A stretch of 64,000 bases of DNA from Triglochin maritima (lineage: Eukaryota > Streptophyta > Magnoliopsida > Alismatales > Juncaginaceae), in the NCBI GenBank assembly GCA_963682175.1, contig OY821779.1:6026501-6090500 (forward strand). Direction: 5' to 3'. The translations under genes and the position numbers were made by a program. The number at the start of each line of letters is the position of its first letter. Position 1 is the first letter of the stretch. Positions 13,852 through 25,077 of this stretch are shown here, in pieces. Below the pieces are notes generated by a model, which was not told the DNA's origin, made no database searches, and saw only the letters and a list, made by a program, of their open reading frames with translations.

Positions 13852-14099
13852 TGTTGGAAATACCAAAATACAACCAAGATACACTTACCTTTTGGGCTCA
13901 GAAGGAAATCTCATCATAGTCGTTGCCGGATCTTCACTCAAGGAAAGAATAAAGATTCACGCTCCTCTCTTATTTTAGAATGTAACCAACGACTATATCA
14001 TTGTAAAATCTATAAATACACTTGTACAATTCAAAATACGAATATAATAAGAAGAAATACAATCTCCCTACTGCTTCTCGTCCTCCAGCAAAATCAATA
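13852..14099 (+). repeat. 3' LTR of copia-1
   Basis: 248 bp, preceded by a short purine-rich tract (TTGAGAGGGCG, 13841-13851) that serves as polypurine tract, and followed by target duplication GTTTG at 14100-14104. Ends TA. Confidence 0.96.
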
Positions 14100-14104
14100 G
14101 TTTG

Positions 14105-15383
14105 TTGGTAAACTAGTAAAACTTCCCAAATTTATCCTCAGATGGATTAGCATCAGCAAATTCTGAATGATAACTCACTAATGTCAAATATAAATGTGGA
14201 TCAAATATATGATAAAGTGATCCTTCTCATATCAAATTTAGTATTCCTTACTGTCCAGTAAAATATGATGAAAAATGAATGTTAGAAAAACTAATCTGCA
14301 TCTTCATCGCTTCTAAATGGCTTCTATATTCCCACATTCTCAAGGAACAATCATATTATTGTTTGAGTTAATGACCAAAGTAAATTACCAGATTGTAGTT
14401 CACGATGGGCAGTTGAAGTGGCTAAATATATCCACCCTCATTATGAATATAAATGTATTTTTTCCACCGCCAGTGTCAAGCACTTCATTTGTCTTACTTA
14501 TTTCCCCCTCTATATGTTTAGCATAATCTATCTGTGCCTAAATGTCATAGCACGTACGTGTCTAAAACCAACAAATGTATAATTAAATAATGTAGGAGCC
14601 AAGATCAACATAACATTACTGAAATGAGATATATCACTTGTTTTCAGGTCACATCTATCTCAACTTCCAGCATGCCCCAATGTTTTCAATCCAAACCATG
14701 GAACTTCCGTAAAATTAACAGTGTTCCAAGTGATGGAGGTCAAACAACAGCCTCTGCTGCATACTATAACATCCCATCCTTCCAGACACCTTTCATCAGC
14801 GACATGGATAAAATTCCCATATTTACCATCTCGATCGGACCCCAGTAACTGGGATCAAACTACTACTCTAACTTCACCCATAACCCAAAACCAATAGATA
14901 TTGTCCCAGATTCACATGTAGCTGGTCCGATGTGTCAACCATGAGTCCACCATCCCACGACGATCCCATGATGACCACCACAATGAGCTACTCAAAAAAA
15001 ATTATTGGAAGTTTTTTTAATCATTGAGTTGAATGATGTAGTAGTAGTACACATGGTATTATAAACCCCACAAGTTGTACTCTCTGCAAAACTATTATTG
15101 GGGTGTTACGACTACTTCCCCCACAAAAACAACATTCTTTGCTAATATAACCACAAGAACCTCAACCTTTGTTACTTATTAGAACATCTAGTATTTTCAA
15201 ACAGTCGATAAGTCACACTAATAAAGTCTCCCTCTTTCCTATGTTTTCCTTTTTCTCAATTCAACCCCCGAATCCAGAACAAACAACTTCTCAATTTTCA
15301 TTTTCCCTTCCACAAAGCCAAACCATTAAAAAAGCAACTACCTTTCCTACTTCATGACAAAATTCTCATCTTTCTCGTCCTTC
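14105..15383. other. Intergenic region without supportable gene
   Basis: No conserved domain or exon structure is seen. Short frames at 14317, 14624 and 15169 are below 75 codons and unrecognised. The stretch around 14800-15000 is less AT-rich and may be an old repeat. Confidence 0.45.
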
Positions 15384-15391
15384 CCAGACTC

Positions 15392-15737
15392 AGGGACGGT
15401 GCCACATTGCTGGGTGGGGGGTCGGGCGACCCCCTTGGAATTTTGATCACCTTGTATTTTGACCATTGAATTATGAATATTTGATATTTCACCTATTTTG
15501 TAAATACTTTTTGGGATTTCAACCCCCTTGATTTTTGTCTCATTGAGATTTCGGCCCATTGAATATATTTTCAAATACCAAAACTAAGTTACGCATATGA
15601 GATTTTGTCCAATTAGTCTAGTACACGAGTATTTATTTAGCAACTTACGGGTAAAATACTTAATAAAACTCCAATCACACAAAACAAATGAACTTTCAAT
15701 TATTTCTCCTTATAAAATCTCACCCCCACGGGCCCTG
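15392..15737. mobile_element. Probable hAT-type MITE
   Basis: Begins CAGGGACGG and ends GGGCCCTG; CAGGG/CCCTG termini are typical of one plant hAT family. The flanking 8-mers CCCAGACT and ACCTAACT agree at 5 of 8 positions, compatible with a worn target duplication. No coding capacity. It lies directly downstream of the S21 gene. Confidence 0.4.
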
Positions 15738-15763
15738 ACCTAACTTCCCGGCACCATCTCAAC

Positions 15764-16111
15764 TTAAACCATGCACAGAAAGCAATAATAAAAAATGGAC
15801 CTGAGTTTTTTGGCGAGTAGGGTTTTGAGGGTGCGGAAGAGGTCCTGGTTGCGGATCCGGTACTGAGTCTTCCTCCGGTTGGCGTATCGACGGGTGGAGT
15901 CCTTTACGTGGTGGTCGCACATGAAGCGGCCGAAGTAGGCCTTCTTCCGGATGAGCGACTCCATCCCCGAGTCACGCATCCGCCGGTTCAGCTGCTGAAG
16001 AGCCTGCTCCACGTTGTTGTTACTCACCTTCACCATTATCCCCCTCCGTTGTTCCAACCGATTTCCCACCGAACCCAACGCCGCCGACACCTTCCCGGCG
16101 ATTCGATCCAT
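15764..16111 (-). CDS. S21-family ribosomal protein, probably mitochondrial
   Basis: Predicted 115 aa, with ATG at 16111. After a 24-residue basic N-terminal segment comes the S21 signature: a beta strand IMVKVSNNN, then a helix starting VEQALQQLNRRM, followed by a long, strongly basic C-terminal half. The family is a small-subunit protein of bacterial-type ribosomes. Plant nuclear S21 relatives of about this length act in mitochondria, and the amphipathic basic N-terminus would fit import, but targeting is inferred. The last residues (after KKLRS) are hydrophobic and do not look like S21. An AG|GTCCAT potential donor sits there, so the annotated tail may read into an intron or UTR. A hAT transposon begins 386 bp upstream of the start and a MITE lies just downstream. 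Confidence 0.75.
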   Translation of the reverse strand: MDRIAGKVSAALGSVGNRLEQRRGIMVKVSNNNVEQALQQLNRRMRDSGMESLIRKKAYFGRFMCDHHVKDSTRRYANRRKTQYRIRNQDLFRTLKTLLAKKLRSIFYYCFLCMV

Positions 16112-16496
16112 TTCCTTTTTCGACCTTTTTGTTTTCGTTTTCGATGGCGAGAAAAGAACAAGCTTTGTTTTGGGTGGTGCTTCGTGGTTGGATTTTCTTG
16201 TACCTGATTAAATTAAATGTGCCTTAATAACTGAGTGAGCGATCCTCCAGGAAAACATAACAAAATGAAGGAATTCTAATTCAAAGACAACTTTTGAGTG
16301 ATTAGTTTGTAGTAAAACTTTGAAGTTCTAAAAATTAATTTTTATAAATTATACTAAAAGAAAATTATCTCACGTCTACTCTAGAAAAAGGAAGTCCAAT
16401 TTCCTATATTTTACAAAAAAATATTCCATCAAAGTATCAAAAAAATGATTTCTCCATTTTTACAATAAAAAACATATTTTTACTAATAGTCCTGAC

Positions 16497-19102
16497 TAGA
16501 CCTGGGTGCCGGACCGTGCCAGCCCGACACGATTCTGGCATGGCTTGGCACGACGTGTCGGTGGGCCGGGTCGTGCCAGACACGGCTCGGCAGACCGACC
16601 CATCACGACACTGTTCCAACGGCTCTTAATGTTGACGTCAGTTCCAACGGTTCTAAGGGAGTTTTTTTAATAATAAAAAAATCTGAAACTACCCCTCTTA
16701 TCCTATATAAACCCTTCAATCTCTCTCATTTTTTCACACAATTCTCTCCAACTCTCTTCCAATCTTATCTAATTTTTATCTAATTGCTACAAGCATACCA
16801 CTGATTTCGCGACTCTGTTCTTCATTTCATAGGTTTTTCTAATTTTTTTAATTAATCGTGACGTTATCTTTTATGAAAAAAATTAAGTTTTTCTTTGCAT
16901 ATTTAATAATTTGCATGACTTCAAAATCAGATTTTGAAGATAATGATATAACTCCTTCTTGATATATTACCCCAAATAACTAGTACCAGTTTTAAGAAAA
17001 AAAATTAGCACAATATGGAAAGATTTTCAAAAAAATAGAGATCAAAACGGTAAATTAATTGCTACTTGTAAACATTGTGGTAATATATATTCGGGTAAGT
17101 AAACTGGGGAAACCAGTTATTTAGGTAGACATTTAAAATTATGTAAAGTTAAAAACAATCATGGGTCATTAATAGATTCACGTCAATGTGTTTTAGACAC
17201 TGCTAAGAAAAATTTATCTTTTCAGAAATATTATCCAATTAAAGGTAGAGAAATAATTGTTGATTTCGTAATTAGAGATGAATTATCATTTAGCACATGT
17301 GAATTTGAATCCCTAATGGCAACAATTCTCTATCATAATCTCCAATTTAAACCATTTTGTAAAAATCTCTTACAAATGTTGCATTTGACAAATTCGAAAA
17401 ACAAAAAACAAGCATTATTAGTTATTTTTTTGAAATGAACAATAAAGTAACATTAACTAATGATTTTTGGACCGGTCCAAATAATTATACTTATTGTTGC
17501 GTAATTGCTCATTATCTAGATGATTCATGGTTGTTAAATAAAAAAAATATTTCTTTTTTATCTATTTTTCATCGACACACTACTAAGGTTGTATTTGATC
17601 ACATTAAAGATGTTATCGTAGCTAATTATCTTGAAAATAAAATTTGTGCAATACATTTTATAATGCTACTAATAACAATACAACAATAAGATTGTTTATA
17701 AGTTATTGTAAGTCACTTTTATATGGTTTACTTTTTCATATCAAATGTGTTTGTCATACTTTAAATTTAGTAATACAAAATGTACTTCAATTAATTAAAC
17801 CATACATAAAAAAGTTAAGAATGCAATTGCCTTTGTAGGTTGTAGCAATACATTTAGATATCAAGAATTTAGAGATTTTTGTGTATATAATGATGTTAAA
17901 CTCAGGAAATTTAAATTAGATGTCCCATATAGATGAAATTTTACCAATGAAATGTTAAAAATCTTGTGTTGGTCGTAATCTTGCAATTCAAACTTTTTAT
18001 AATGAAAAAATGCATTTTTAACCAACCAAGATTGGGAAATTTGTAATATTATGTTAGCTTTTTAAAACATTTTTTCACTTTACTAAAAGATTAAGTGGAC
18101 AATATTACCCGACCTCTAAAATATTTATTTACGAAATAGGTCCAATTACAAAAGTATTTGCGAAATATAGGGGAAATCCTGGTTTTGATGAGATTTTAAC
18201 TGTAATGAATGTTAAGTTTAATAAATATTAAATTCTTTCTCCACTTAGCTTTTGTTCATCTTTTATTATGGATCGTAGATTTAAAATTACTAGTTTCCAA
18301 GTTTACTTTGAAGAATATCAAAGACTAAATATACAAATGAGTTCAAATGTTGTTAGTTTATCATCACAACCACCTCCAACTGCAGTGGAATTTGATGATG
18401 ACGACTCGCAATGGAATTGGTTAAGTCAAAAAATGCTAATTTTGTGCAAACTGAGACCCAAAATGAATTAACTGCATATCTAAACACTGAAATTTACCTA
18501 AGTACTGCTGAGTTAAAATGTTTTGATGTTTTAGACTAGTGGAGAAAAACTCAGATATGTTTTCAGTAGTCTATTTGATGGTGCTAGACTTATTATGTCA
18601 TCCAGCCTCAACTATGGCGTCAGAAACTGGTTTTAGTGCAGGTAAGCGGATGTTGTCCGATAAGAGGCAAAGCTTGCCCAACAAGTTCATCGAGATGAAC
18701 GTATGTCTGAAGGATTGACTCGACGTTGAGGATAGAATGCAGAACATTGTTATTTCACGACAACAGCGACAAAGAAGATTGAAGAAAAATTAACAAACCA
18801 CTTTGTGTAAGGAATAATTTTTTCCTAATATCTCTTAGGTTTTTTTCATTACTTCTTAGATTTAGTTAGCTTTCATGTTTTTTTATATGTAACTGATTTA
18901 TTGTTTCTCGAATTGAGTTAACAATTTCTAATAAATAAATGGTTACTTTGGTGGAAAATAAATTGTATTTTTATTTTAATTAACTAAATTGTGATTGTAT
19001 ACTTAACTTAACAACCAACCGGACAAAAAAAATCAACCCGACCCATGCCAGATCCGGGCACGGAATCAGGCCCAGCACGACACCGCCCATGTCCCATGTC
19101 TA
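16497..19102 (+). mobile_element. hAT-superfamily DNA transposon, decayed
   Basis: 2606 bp flanked by a perfect 8-bp target duplication GTCCTGAC (16489-16496 and 19103-19110), the diagnostic length for hAT. Terminal inverted repeats are short: TAGACCTGGG at the left and TAGACATGGG as reverse complement of the right end, one mismatch in ten. GC-rich subterminal regions with repeated GGCACG/CGTGCC words occupy both ends, contrasting with the AT-rich interior, as is usual for plant Ac-like elements. A TATA-like box (CTATATAAACCC) lies near 16703. The interior holds a pseudogene for the transposase. Confidence 0.92.
17008..18790 (+). pseudogene. hAT transposase (zf-BED, hAT-C dimerisation), multiply interrupted
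   Basis: Translation across frames shows a BED zinc finger at 17008-17150 (IWKDFQKN, C-K-H-C, then H-x4-C) with an in-frame stop after YSGK. Next is transposase core sequence (NNKVTLTNDFWTG around 17440, CHTLNLVIQ around 17755). The hAT C-terminal dimerisation domain is at about 18560-18740 (HPASTMASETGFSAGKRML, a close match to the family's P-S-S-x-x-S-E-R-x-F-S pattern). Many stops and frameshifts separate these blocks. Active-site residues cannot be assigned with confidence. Confidence 0.85.
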
Positions 19103-19110
19103 GTCCTGAC

Positions 19111-19794
19111 CGAAAATTTTGAAAATTAGATTTCTAAAAGAGTTCATAAATTTTGGTTCTTCTTCCAACCCAACACACCTTGGTGTTTGTTACTGTTGAT
19201 CAAGATGGAAGTTTCAGTTTACAAGAAAGGAAGTTCTTGTGTTTTTTTTTTAAACATAGTGCAGAAAATACGAGAAAAATCATATATATAACCTTTTGAA
19301 CGAAGGGATCAAGTTCAAAAAATGTACGTAGAGTACTAGACCAACCGCACTGGTTTCTGAAGTTTAATTTCTTATTTTCATGTTGCTTTCTTGGAAACTA
19401 ATCACTCTCTAAATCCAAAGTATGGCAAGAGATGCTGAAGTTCACGTTCAATTTCATGTGCACCATGAATTTCATAACTTATGTAACTCACAAGTCACAA
19501 CAAGGGACCAGATCTTACAACATTAGCATCAATAAAATCTGTAGAAATATGAACTCTGCCCTGAAACCCAGTCAGTGAATGCACACTTACTTCTCTAACA
19601 AGGTAATAGATTACATAGTTAATTTGGCAGAAGTTTGGCACAGAAGGAACGTTCATGTACCGATGGAAGCCTAGGAAAAGCAGCTTCACAAATGGTGTAA
19701 GAGCCTCATTATGATCGTCGAGCATGAATTAAAGAATGATGTCAATCAGTATCCTCTGGAAGTGAGCATCGCAAGGTGACACATGGGCTCCGCT
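19111..19794. other. 3' flank and probable 3' UTR of the BIM-like gene
   Basis: Lies downstream of the minus-strand bHLH stop codon. A 76-codon minus-strand frame (19495-19725) has no recognisable domain and is most likely untranslated region. No other gene is visible before the hAT element. Confidence 0.5.
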
Positions 19795-22700
19795 CTAGCT
19801 CTTATCTGGCTTGAGACGCTTGTTTGCTTGCTGTGACTCTGCAGCACTGTTCCCTATCTGCGAACAACCAATTGCTTGATCTCGAGATGAAGGATCATCA
19901 TGGTCCTGGAGCAAAAATCCAGTGCAAACAAAAACTAACTTTCATAATGTAGAAAGTGGTCTCACATTAGTGACAGTCACTTCTCAACACTTATTTTTTT
20001 ATCAGAGTCGATTCTTAATATCGAAACTGTGAATTAAATCTGAACGAGATATTTGATGACGATAGAAGGTTAAAGTTTGGAACAGAATGATCTCTGACTA
20101 CATTTGCTTGTCTCTCATTTCATGGAAACAAAAACAAGTTTGAATGACAGATATGAAGGAAAGATGTTCACATTATACTATACCTTCATAGCCGACAGTG
20201 ATCCACCAATTGCACGTCTTCCCAAATTTATCTGAACGGATACGCTAGCCTGTGCCATATCTATGCCAGAATTCTGAAGAGCATCCGAGAGTGCACTGAA
20301 TAACCTGCTTAAATGTCAAATAGCAATTGTTGAAAGTCTGATGTGTTACAAAACATGAAAGTGAAGGATCGTAGTTCACACTCACCCATGAGAGTATGCA
20401 CTGGAGATATTGATTGTGCCATCGTCAATTGTCAAGTTTTGCTCAATAGGAATGTCACCCGACCCACTGCATTGTCTCAACCATTGCGATTGAGATTGAG
20501 ATGTTGCATCCTCTGACCCTGAAACCAGTCTTTCCTGAGGTTGTGCAAATTCCCCGTTACTGTCATATAGTTGCAAAGGAGCAGATACGGTAGTAGCTTT
20601 ATTACGCAGCCCAGAGTTCACATTCTCAGAGTCTATCATTGCATGCTCTCTCATGAGCACCGTTGGTGCAATAGGAATAGCATTGTCTCCAGAAATGACA
20701 AAACCAGGGGATGAAGGATCGCAATGGTTGACACGGCAAGGGTCGGCTATGCCTTCTGATGACATTTGGCTATTTTTCTGCTAAAAGATGAACACATGTT
20801 AAATTTCTCCCTCACCTAATAAAGCCACGATCACAATTTTATTTGTTCTTCGTCAGCAACTGTGTCAGAAGACATTAAATCATTCATTGAGAATAAATTG
20901 AAAAAACATTGAACAAAATGTATACAGCTTATATGAGGGAATGCAATATCAGTTGGGATCACAAATAACTTAATCCCAGTTTGGTTGGCCCATTTATCTT
21001 TACTTGTTTAGAAACATGTTGAGTGAAAATGACATTATTTTGAAGAAATGGTACAAACATGTAAAGATCCATTGATGAAATTAGATCATAATATATGACT
21101 TATAACAAAGTATGGGGACCAGAAAACTAGGGTCTGCACAATGTCTGATTCATACATTGTTTACATACACATTATAACGAAAGATGCCAAACAGGCAATA
21201 CAATTCCATCAGAAACTCAAGAAATTTGAGACTTTATCTTCAAGAATGAATGTATCAAGAAAATGATTGAAGACAGCAAGTCATTACCCATGGCATCAAT
21301 TTAGTCTCCTGTCCCCACCCAGGATAGCCAGACTCATACTTCTGCACCTTCTCTTGTAAAAATTGAATATACTCAATAACCTACACAAACATTGGATGGT
21401 GTCAAATCCGCTCACCCGGAAAAGACTGAAAGCACTTAAGTGTAACAAGAAATTCAAGAAACCCACTTCTAAGAGAAAGGATGCTTTGTCTCGCTTTTGG
21501 TCGCTATGAGGTATTAGGTTTCGCAAGTGTTGAAACCTGCACGGGTGAATAGGTGTGAAGGACACACTAAAACACAAAATCAAGTAATATGAAGATAATG
21601 TTTTCTATCCCAAACTCCCAAGTCCAAACATGCCCATAATTTATAAAGACATACTATAGCTTTTCCTTGTGTGGACGAAAACACTAGGAACAAAACTCAA
21701 GCTATTCAATATGCTAGTTGGCAATACCGCAATAGCTTACAAAAGAGAACCGCACGGTGTGAAAACAATACTCCAAGGAGAAAAAGTTTCAAGATCAAAT
21801 TACATAGATAAAGCATGTAGCCATGTACGAGTAAGAACTGCAAATCACTACTTGGCTGCTTGCGGAAATATCTCGCTACAATTTGGAATTCAACATAAGC
21901 CATAAAGTTTTCATTAACAACAGTCAGGTAATAGGGTGAAATACTTACTCTAGGTAACCCCAGGATGACAAGACAAAAAAAGCCAGCCAATCATTCTAAA
22001 ATGCACATCCCCAACTTGCTCACCGCCATTAGCAATTTAGCATTCAATAGACTTAAATGATGGGTATTGATTTTCCATCAAGAGACAAACCTCCACTCTC
22101 TCTTACATCTGGCTCACTCTTTATTTGTTTTATTATGCTTTCAGAGATGTGATCGATGTTATGTTATATAGTTTGACTTATAGCACTAAATAGAAACTTA
22201 CAGGTCAGTGTAAATCTTGCTCAAAAATATCATTCAAGATATAACGGTTTAACATCTAAATGACTAGAAATTGAAGTACCATAGAACTCAAAAATCTCTA
22301 ATTCGTGGTTGTGGTTGTAATAGGAAGTGGGAACATAACCAAGATGCATGAGATATCTAAGCGCCAACTACGATTGTCTAGCAATTCCACTTCCACCACC
22401 TATGAAATTCAATGGAACTCCAACATGTCCATCATTGGCTAAGAATCCTTCCCATGTTAATCGAACTCATTATTATTTTCTCATTTGAACATTAACTCAT
22501 TGTTAATTTTCTTTAATGAGCAAATTCATTTTTTGGCATCAAAATTCTATCTCATGCAGATAGAAGTTCCAGTAATGGATAGAAATCATCATCACTTGAT
22601 TGATCATAGAAATTCTTGTATTCGAGGGGAAATCCTCCAAGTTGAGTTTTTCAATTAAAAAAACTCATCCAAAAGAATCAGCAGCTAACCAAATGCCCAT

Positions 22701-23587
22701 TTAAACTACAGTTGTTTATTCACAAGTTTAACAGTCCTCTCTTTTTTGTTGCTTCATCTGCCCAACACCTTCTTCAGTTCATTGATCATCTATTCTGTGA
22801 TTCTGTCCGTTCCTGGTCAGAAACATCCTAAGTAAAACGCAAAGTGTATCACAATTGTTCGCCAAGCTAACTCTTGAAGGTGGGAAGTAGATTCGTGTCC
22901 CATCTCTAACATTTGTGATCTTTAATTAATTAATAAAATTGACCCCTACCAACAATCGAAAAAACCTCATTTAAGTAGGTTTCCAAGTTTCCACTCATTG
23001 GGATCATACAATATGCAATTGCCCACAATTCCAGGTCATCAGCTCAATCAAAGCTTCAAGAGTAAAAGACATTAATATAACATTAACTGATATATTCCAT
23101 CTGACAACAAGATTGTACGATCCATTGACTTTGCAAATTTTATCTTTATCAGGACGCACAAAAAAGTAACAAATTTAAGAATGCACAGCACATCTTCTAC
23201 ATGTATAATCTTAAACGTGAAGACCAAATTAAGCATGATTAAACCAACAACCATCGAAATGAGACGAAAGCAACAGAATCCCAAACATAGAAAGACTAGC
23301 TTGCCTGTCATTAATTTTGCTCCTTCGCCGCTGCTCGGTCTCCGAATGCTTCGATCTCGGCGTCGACGGCTTGTGGTCACCTCCGCCCTTCCCATCCCCG
23401 CCCAACCCTGCCCGAATCACCAAACACGAAAATCAAAATCCGGTGGACCGAAAACGCGAAAAGGTGACATCTTTACCAACCAAACCGCCCCCAAACCTTT
23501 CCGGGACGAGCCTTCCCTTCTCCCGAACTCCTCCTCGTCGTCGTCCTCGTCCGTAAAACCCTTCCGGGACTTCGAACCCGCGTCCAT
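19795..23587 (-). CDS. BIM2-like: BIM2-like bHLH transcription factor (BES1-interacting Myc-like)
   Basis: Seven coding exons can be joined in frame on the minus strand: 23587-23497, 23407-23305, 21536-21467, 21380-21288, 20777-20386, 20304-20184, 19905-19795; total 981 nt, 326 aa. The start codon at 23587 opens an acidic N-terminus ([11 protein letters not shown], then DEDDDEEE). The bHLH spans about residues 50-105: basic region [16 protein letters not shown] with H51, E55 and R59, the E-box/G-box contact set, then helix-loop-helix through [17 protein letters not shown]. The conserved C-terminal BIM segment ([10 protein letters not shown], then [18 protein letters not shown]) sits near residues 240-290. 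The family partners BES1/BZR1 in brassinosteroid-responsive transcription in the nucleus; that role is inferred from family membership. All introns are GT-AG except the 1.77-kb intron 2, whose only in-frame donor is GC (AG|GCAAGC). The length fits BIM2/BIM3 rather than the longer BIM1. Confidence 0.92.
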
Positions 23588-25077
23588 GGAGCGCCTCCGC
23601 TCAAACCCCCCGGAATCGAACCGAAACCCTAACGCGCCGGGAAAGCGAACCTCCGATTCGAGGAGAGAATGGAGGCGAAACGGAAACGAAATGGTAAACC
23701 GCCAAATTTGCGAAATAACCCCTTCTTTTTCGAAAAAGAAATTGAAATTAATTGGTTCCAGGTGGACCGGTGGAGGAGTCGGCTCGTGGCGAGTTTAGGC
23801 TGTAATTGTCGTTAAATGAACATGTTTTTAAAAAGAAAATAGAAATAGACAAGTATTGTTTATGTTACGAGTCTCTTTTAAATTAAATTTTATATATTTT
23901 TGAAAGTTCAAGTTCTAGATTCGAGCTCATCAAGTTTAGTTTAAGTCCCCTACAATCTCATCATTGGATCTTATTTACAGTTAATCTCACCATTCATTAG
24001 CATAACCTTTTTTTTCTTAATCTACCTTAAGATTTGAAATGAGTGGTGGATATTGTAAGGACTTAATTTTAAAAAATTAAACCATAAGCTCACTAAAGAA
24101 TTCAAATGTTAGTTTTGTTGATACAAGTCTACATTCGAATGGATTTGATTTTGAGATGGGGTGTTAGATTAGGTGGGTTTGTCACTTGCAAATAACGTTT
24201 CTGAGGAGTTACAGTTAGGTTTCAGGAAAGAAATTCAAAGAACCAATCCTATATCGAATTAATTTCAGAAAAAAATCAAATAAAATTATTTCATTTCTTC
24301 AAAATCCAGTTTGTAATTCATAAGTCAAATTGAGATGACACGTCCTTAGAATTGGATTTAAAAACCATGCTTATAAAATCCTGTATTTAAATATAATTAA
24401 AAACTATAGAAAAATAATTACAAACATAGTCAAAGAATTGGAGTCGAGGAGTCATGTTTTTAAGGGCCATGAGCCCATGAAACAGTACACGCCTGATAAT
24501 AAAAATTTGGGCCTAGTTAGCAGTTGTGCATTCCTAATAATATTTCAGATCTGTCAAATAAATTCTCAGATCATGATAAATAAAAAACACTATCGTGTTT
24601 TCAAACTTCACCATATTTCCTCTCTTCTTGTCCACGCCACGCTCCTTTTATCTAAACAAACTAATAACTAAAGAACTAATTTCAGATACAATACTACAAT
24701 TTCGATCCACATTTACTTGTTTAGTTCTTACTTTCTTAAGTTAAACACTATTTAATCATGTTCTCCACTTATCCTATTATAATCTGCAACCGTACCAATA
24801 TTGTTCCTCATCCATTAAACCGAATCTCTACGATCAAAACCCCCTCACGTACTAACCTTAAACTCCCCACCGACCACGACCCACCCATGCAGACTCTCAC
24901 ACGTACATCACCCTCTAATCCTCCCCCAACACCCCACGTCAAACTCCCATGCAAAAATCAAATGAATAAATAAATAAACAAACAAACAAAATCCCACCCC
25001 AATCCCAAACTAATCTCCTACGATCAAAGCAAACGTTCGTGATCTCCCAAGTTCTTCTCTTTGGGATATCACCTACC
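23588..25077. other. Intergenic region with divergent promoters
   Basis: Separates the minus-strand bHLH gene from the plus-strand membrane-protein gene, so it should contain both promoters. It includes a dispersed palindromic repeat (about 23925-24115). Short frames at 24438 and 24758 are unrecognised. Confidence 0.5.
23925..24115. repeat. Dispersed palindromic repeat, copy A (MITE-like)
   Basis: About 190 bp closely matched by 43290-43475: both contain TTTACAGTTAATCTCACC followed by ATTCATTAGCATAACC. The halves are partly inverted copies of each other (TTAAGTCCCCTACAATCTCAT against the complement of ATGAGTGGTGGATATTGTAAGG), so a transcript would fold into a hairpin. No target duplication was established. 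Confidence 0.6.

Larger units (their letters stand above)
9219..14099 (+). mobile_element. Full-length Ty1/copia LTR retrotransposon (copia-1), defective
   Basis: The element is 4881 bp, bounded by two 248-bp LTRs in direct orientation (9219-9466 and 13852-14099) and flanked by a perfect 5-bp target duplication GTTTG (9214-9218 and 14100-14104). The LTRs differ at a single base by eye (C versus T in the CATAGCC/CATAGTC stretch), so insertion is recent. Internal order is PBS, Gag with zinc knuckle, aspartic protease, integrase, reverse transcriptase, RNase H, which is the copia order (integrase before RT). The reading frame is broken repeatedly by a frameshift early in gag, a stop at the zinc-knuckle end, and later frameshifts and deletions. 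The LTRs begin TG but end TA rather than CA. It shares gene layout and clear protein similarity with the element at 55141-60071, but the LTRs are of a different family. Confidence 0.97.

Noticed and set aside
23181..23798. 205-codon plus-strand open frame
   Set aside because: It is the antisense of BIM exons 1 and 2, has no recognisable domain, and the minus-strand reading gives a conserved bHLH with in-phase splice sites.
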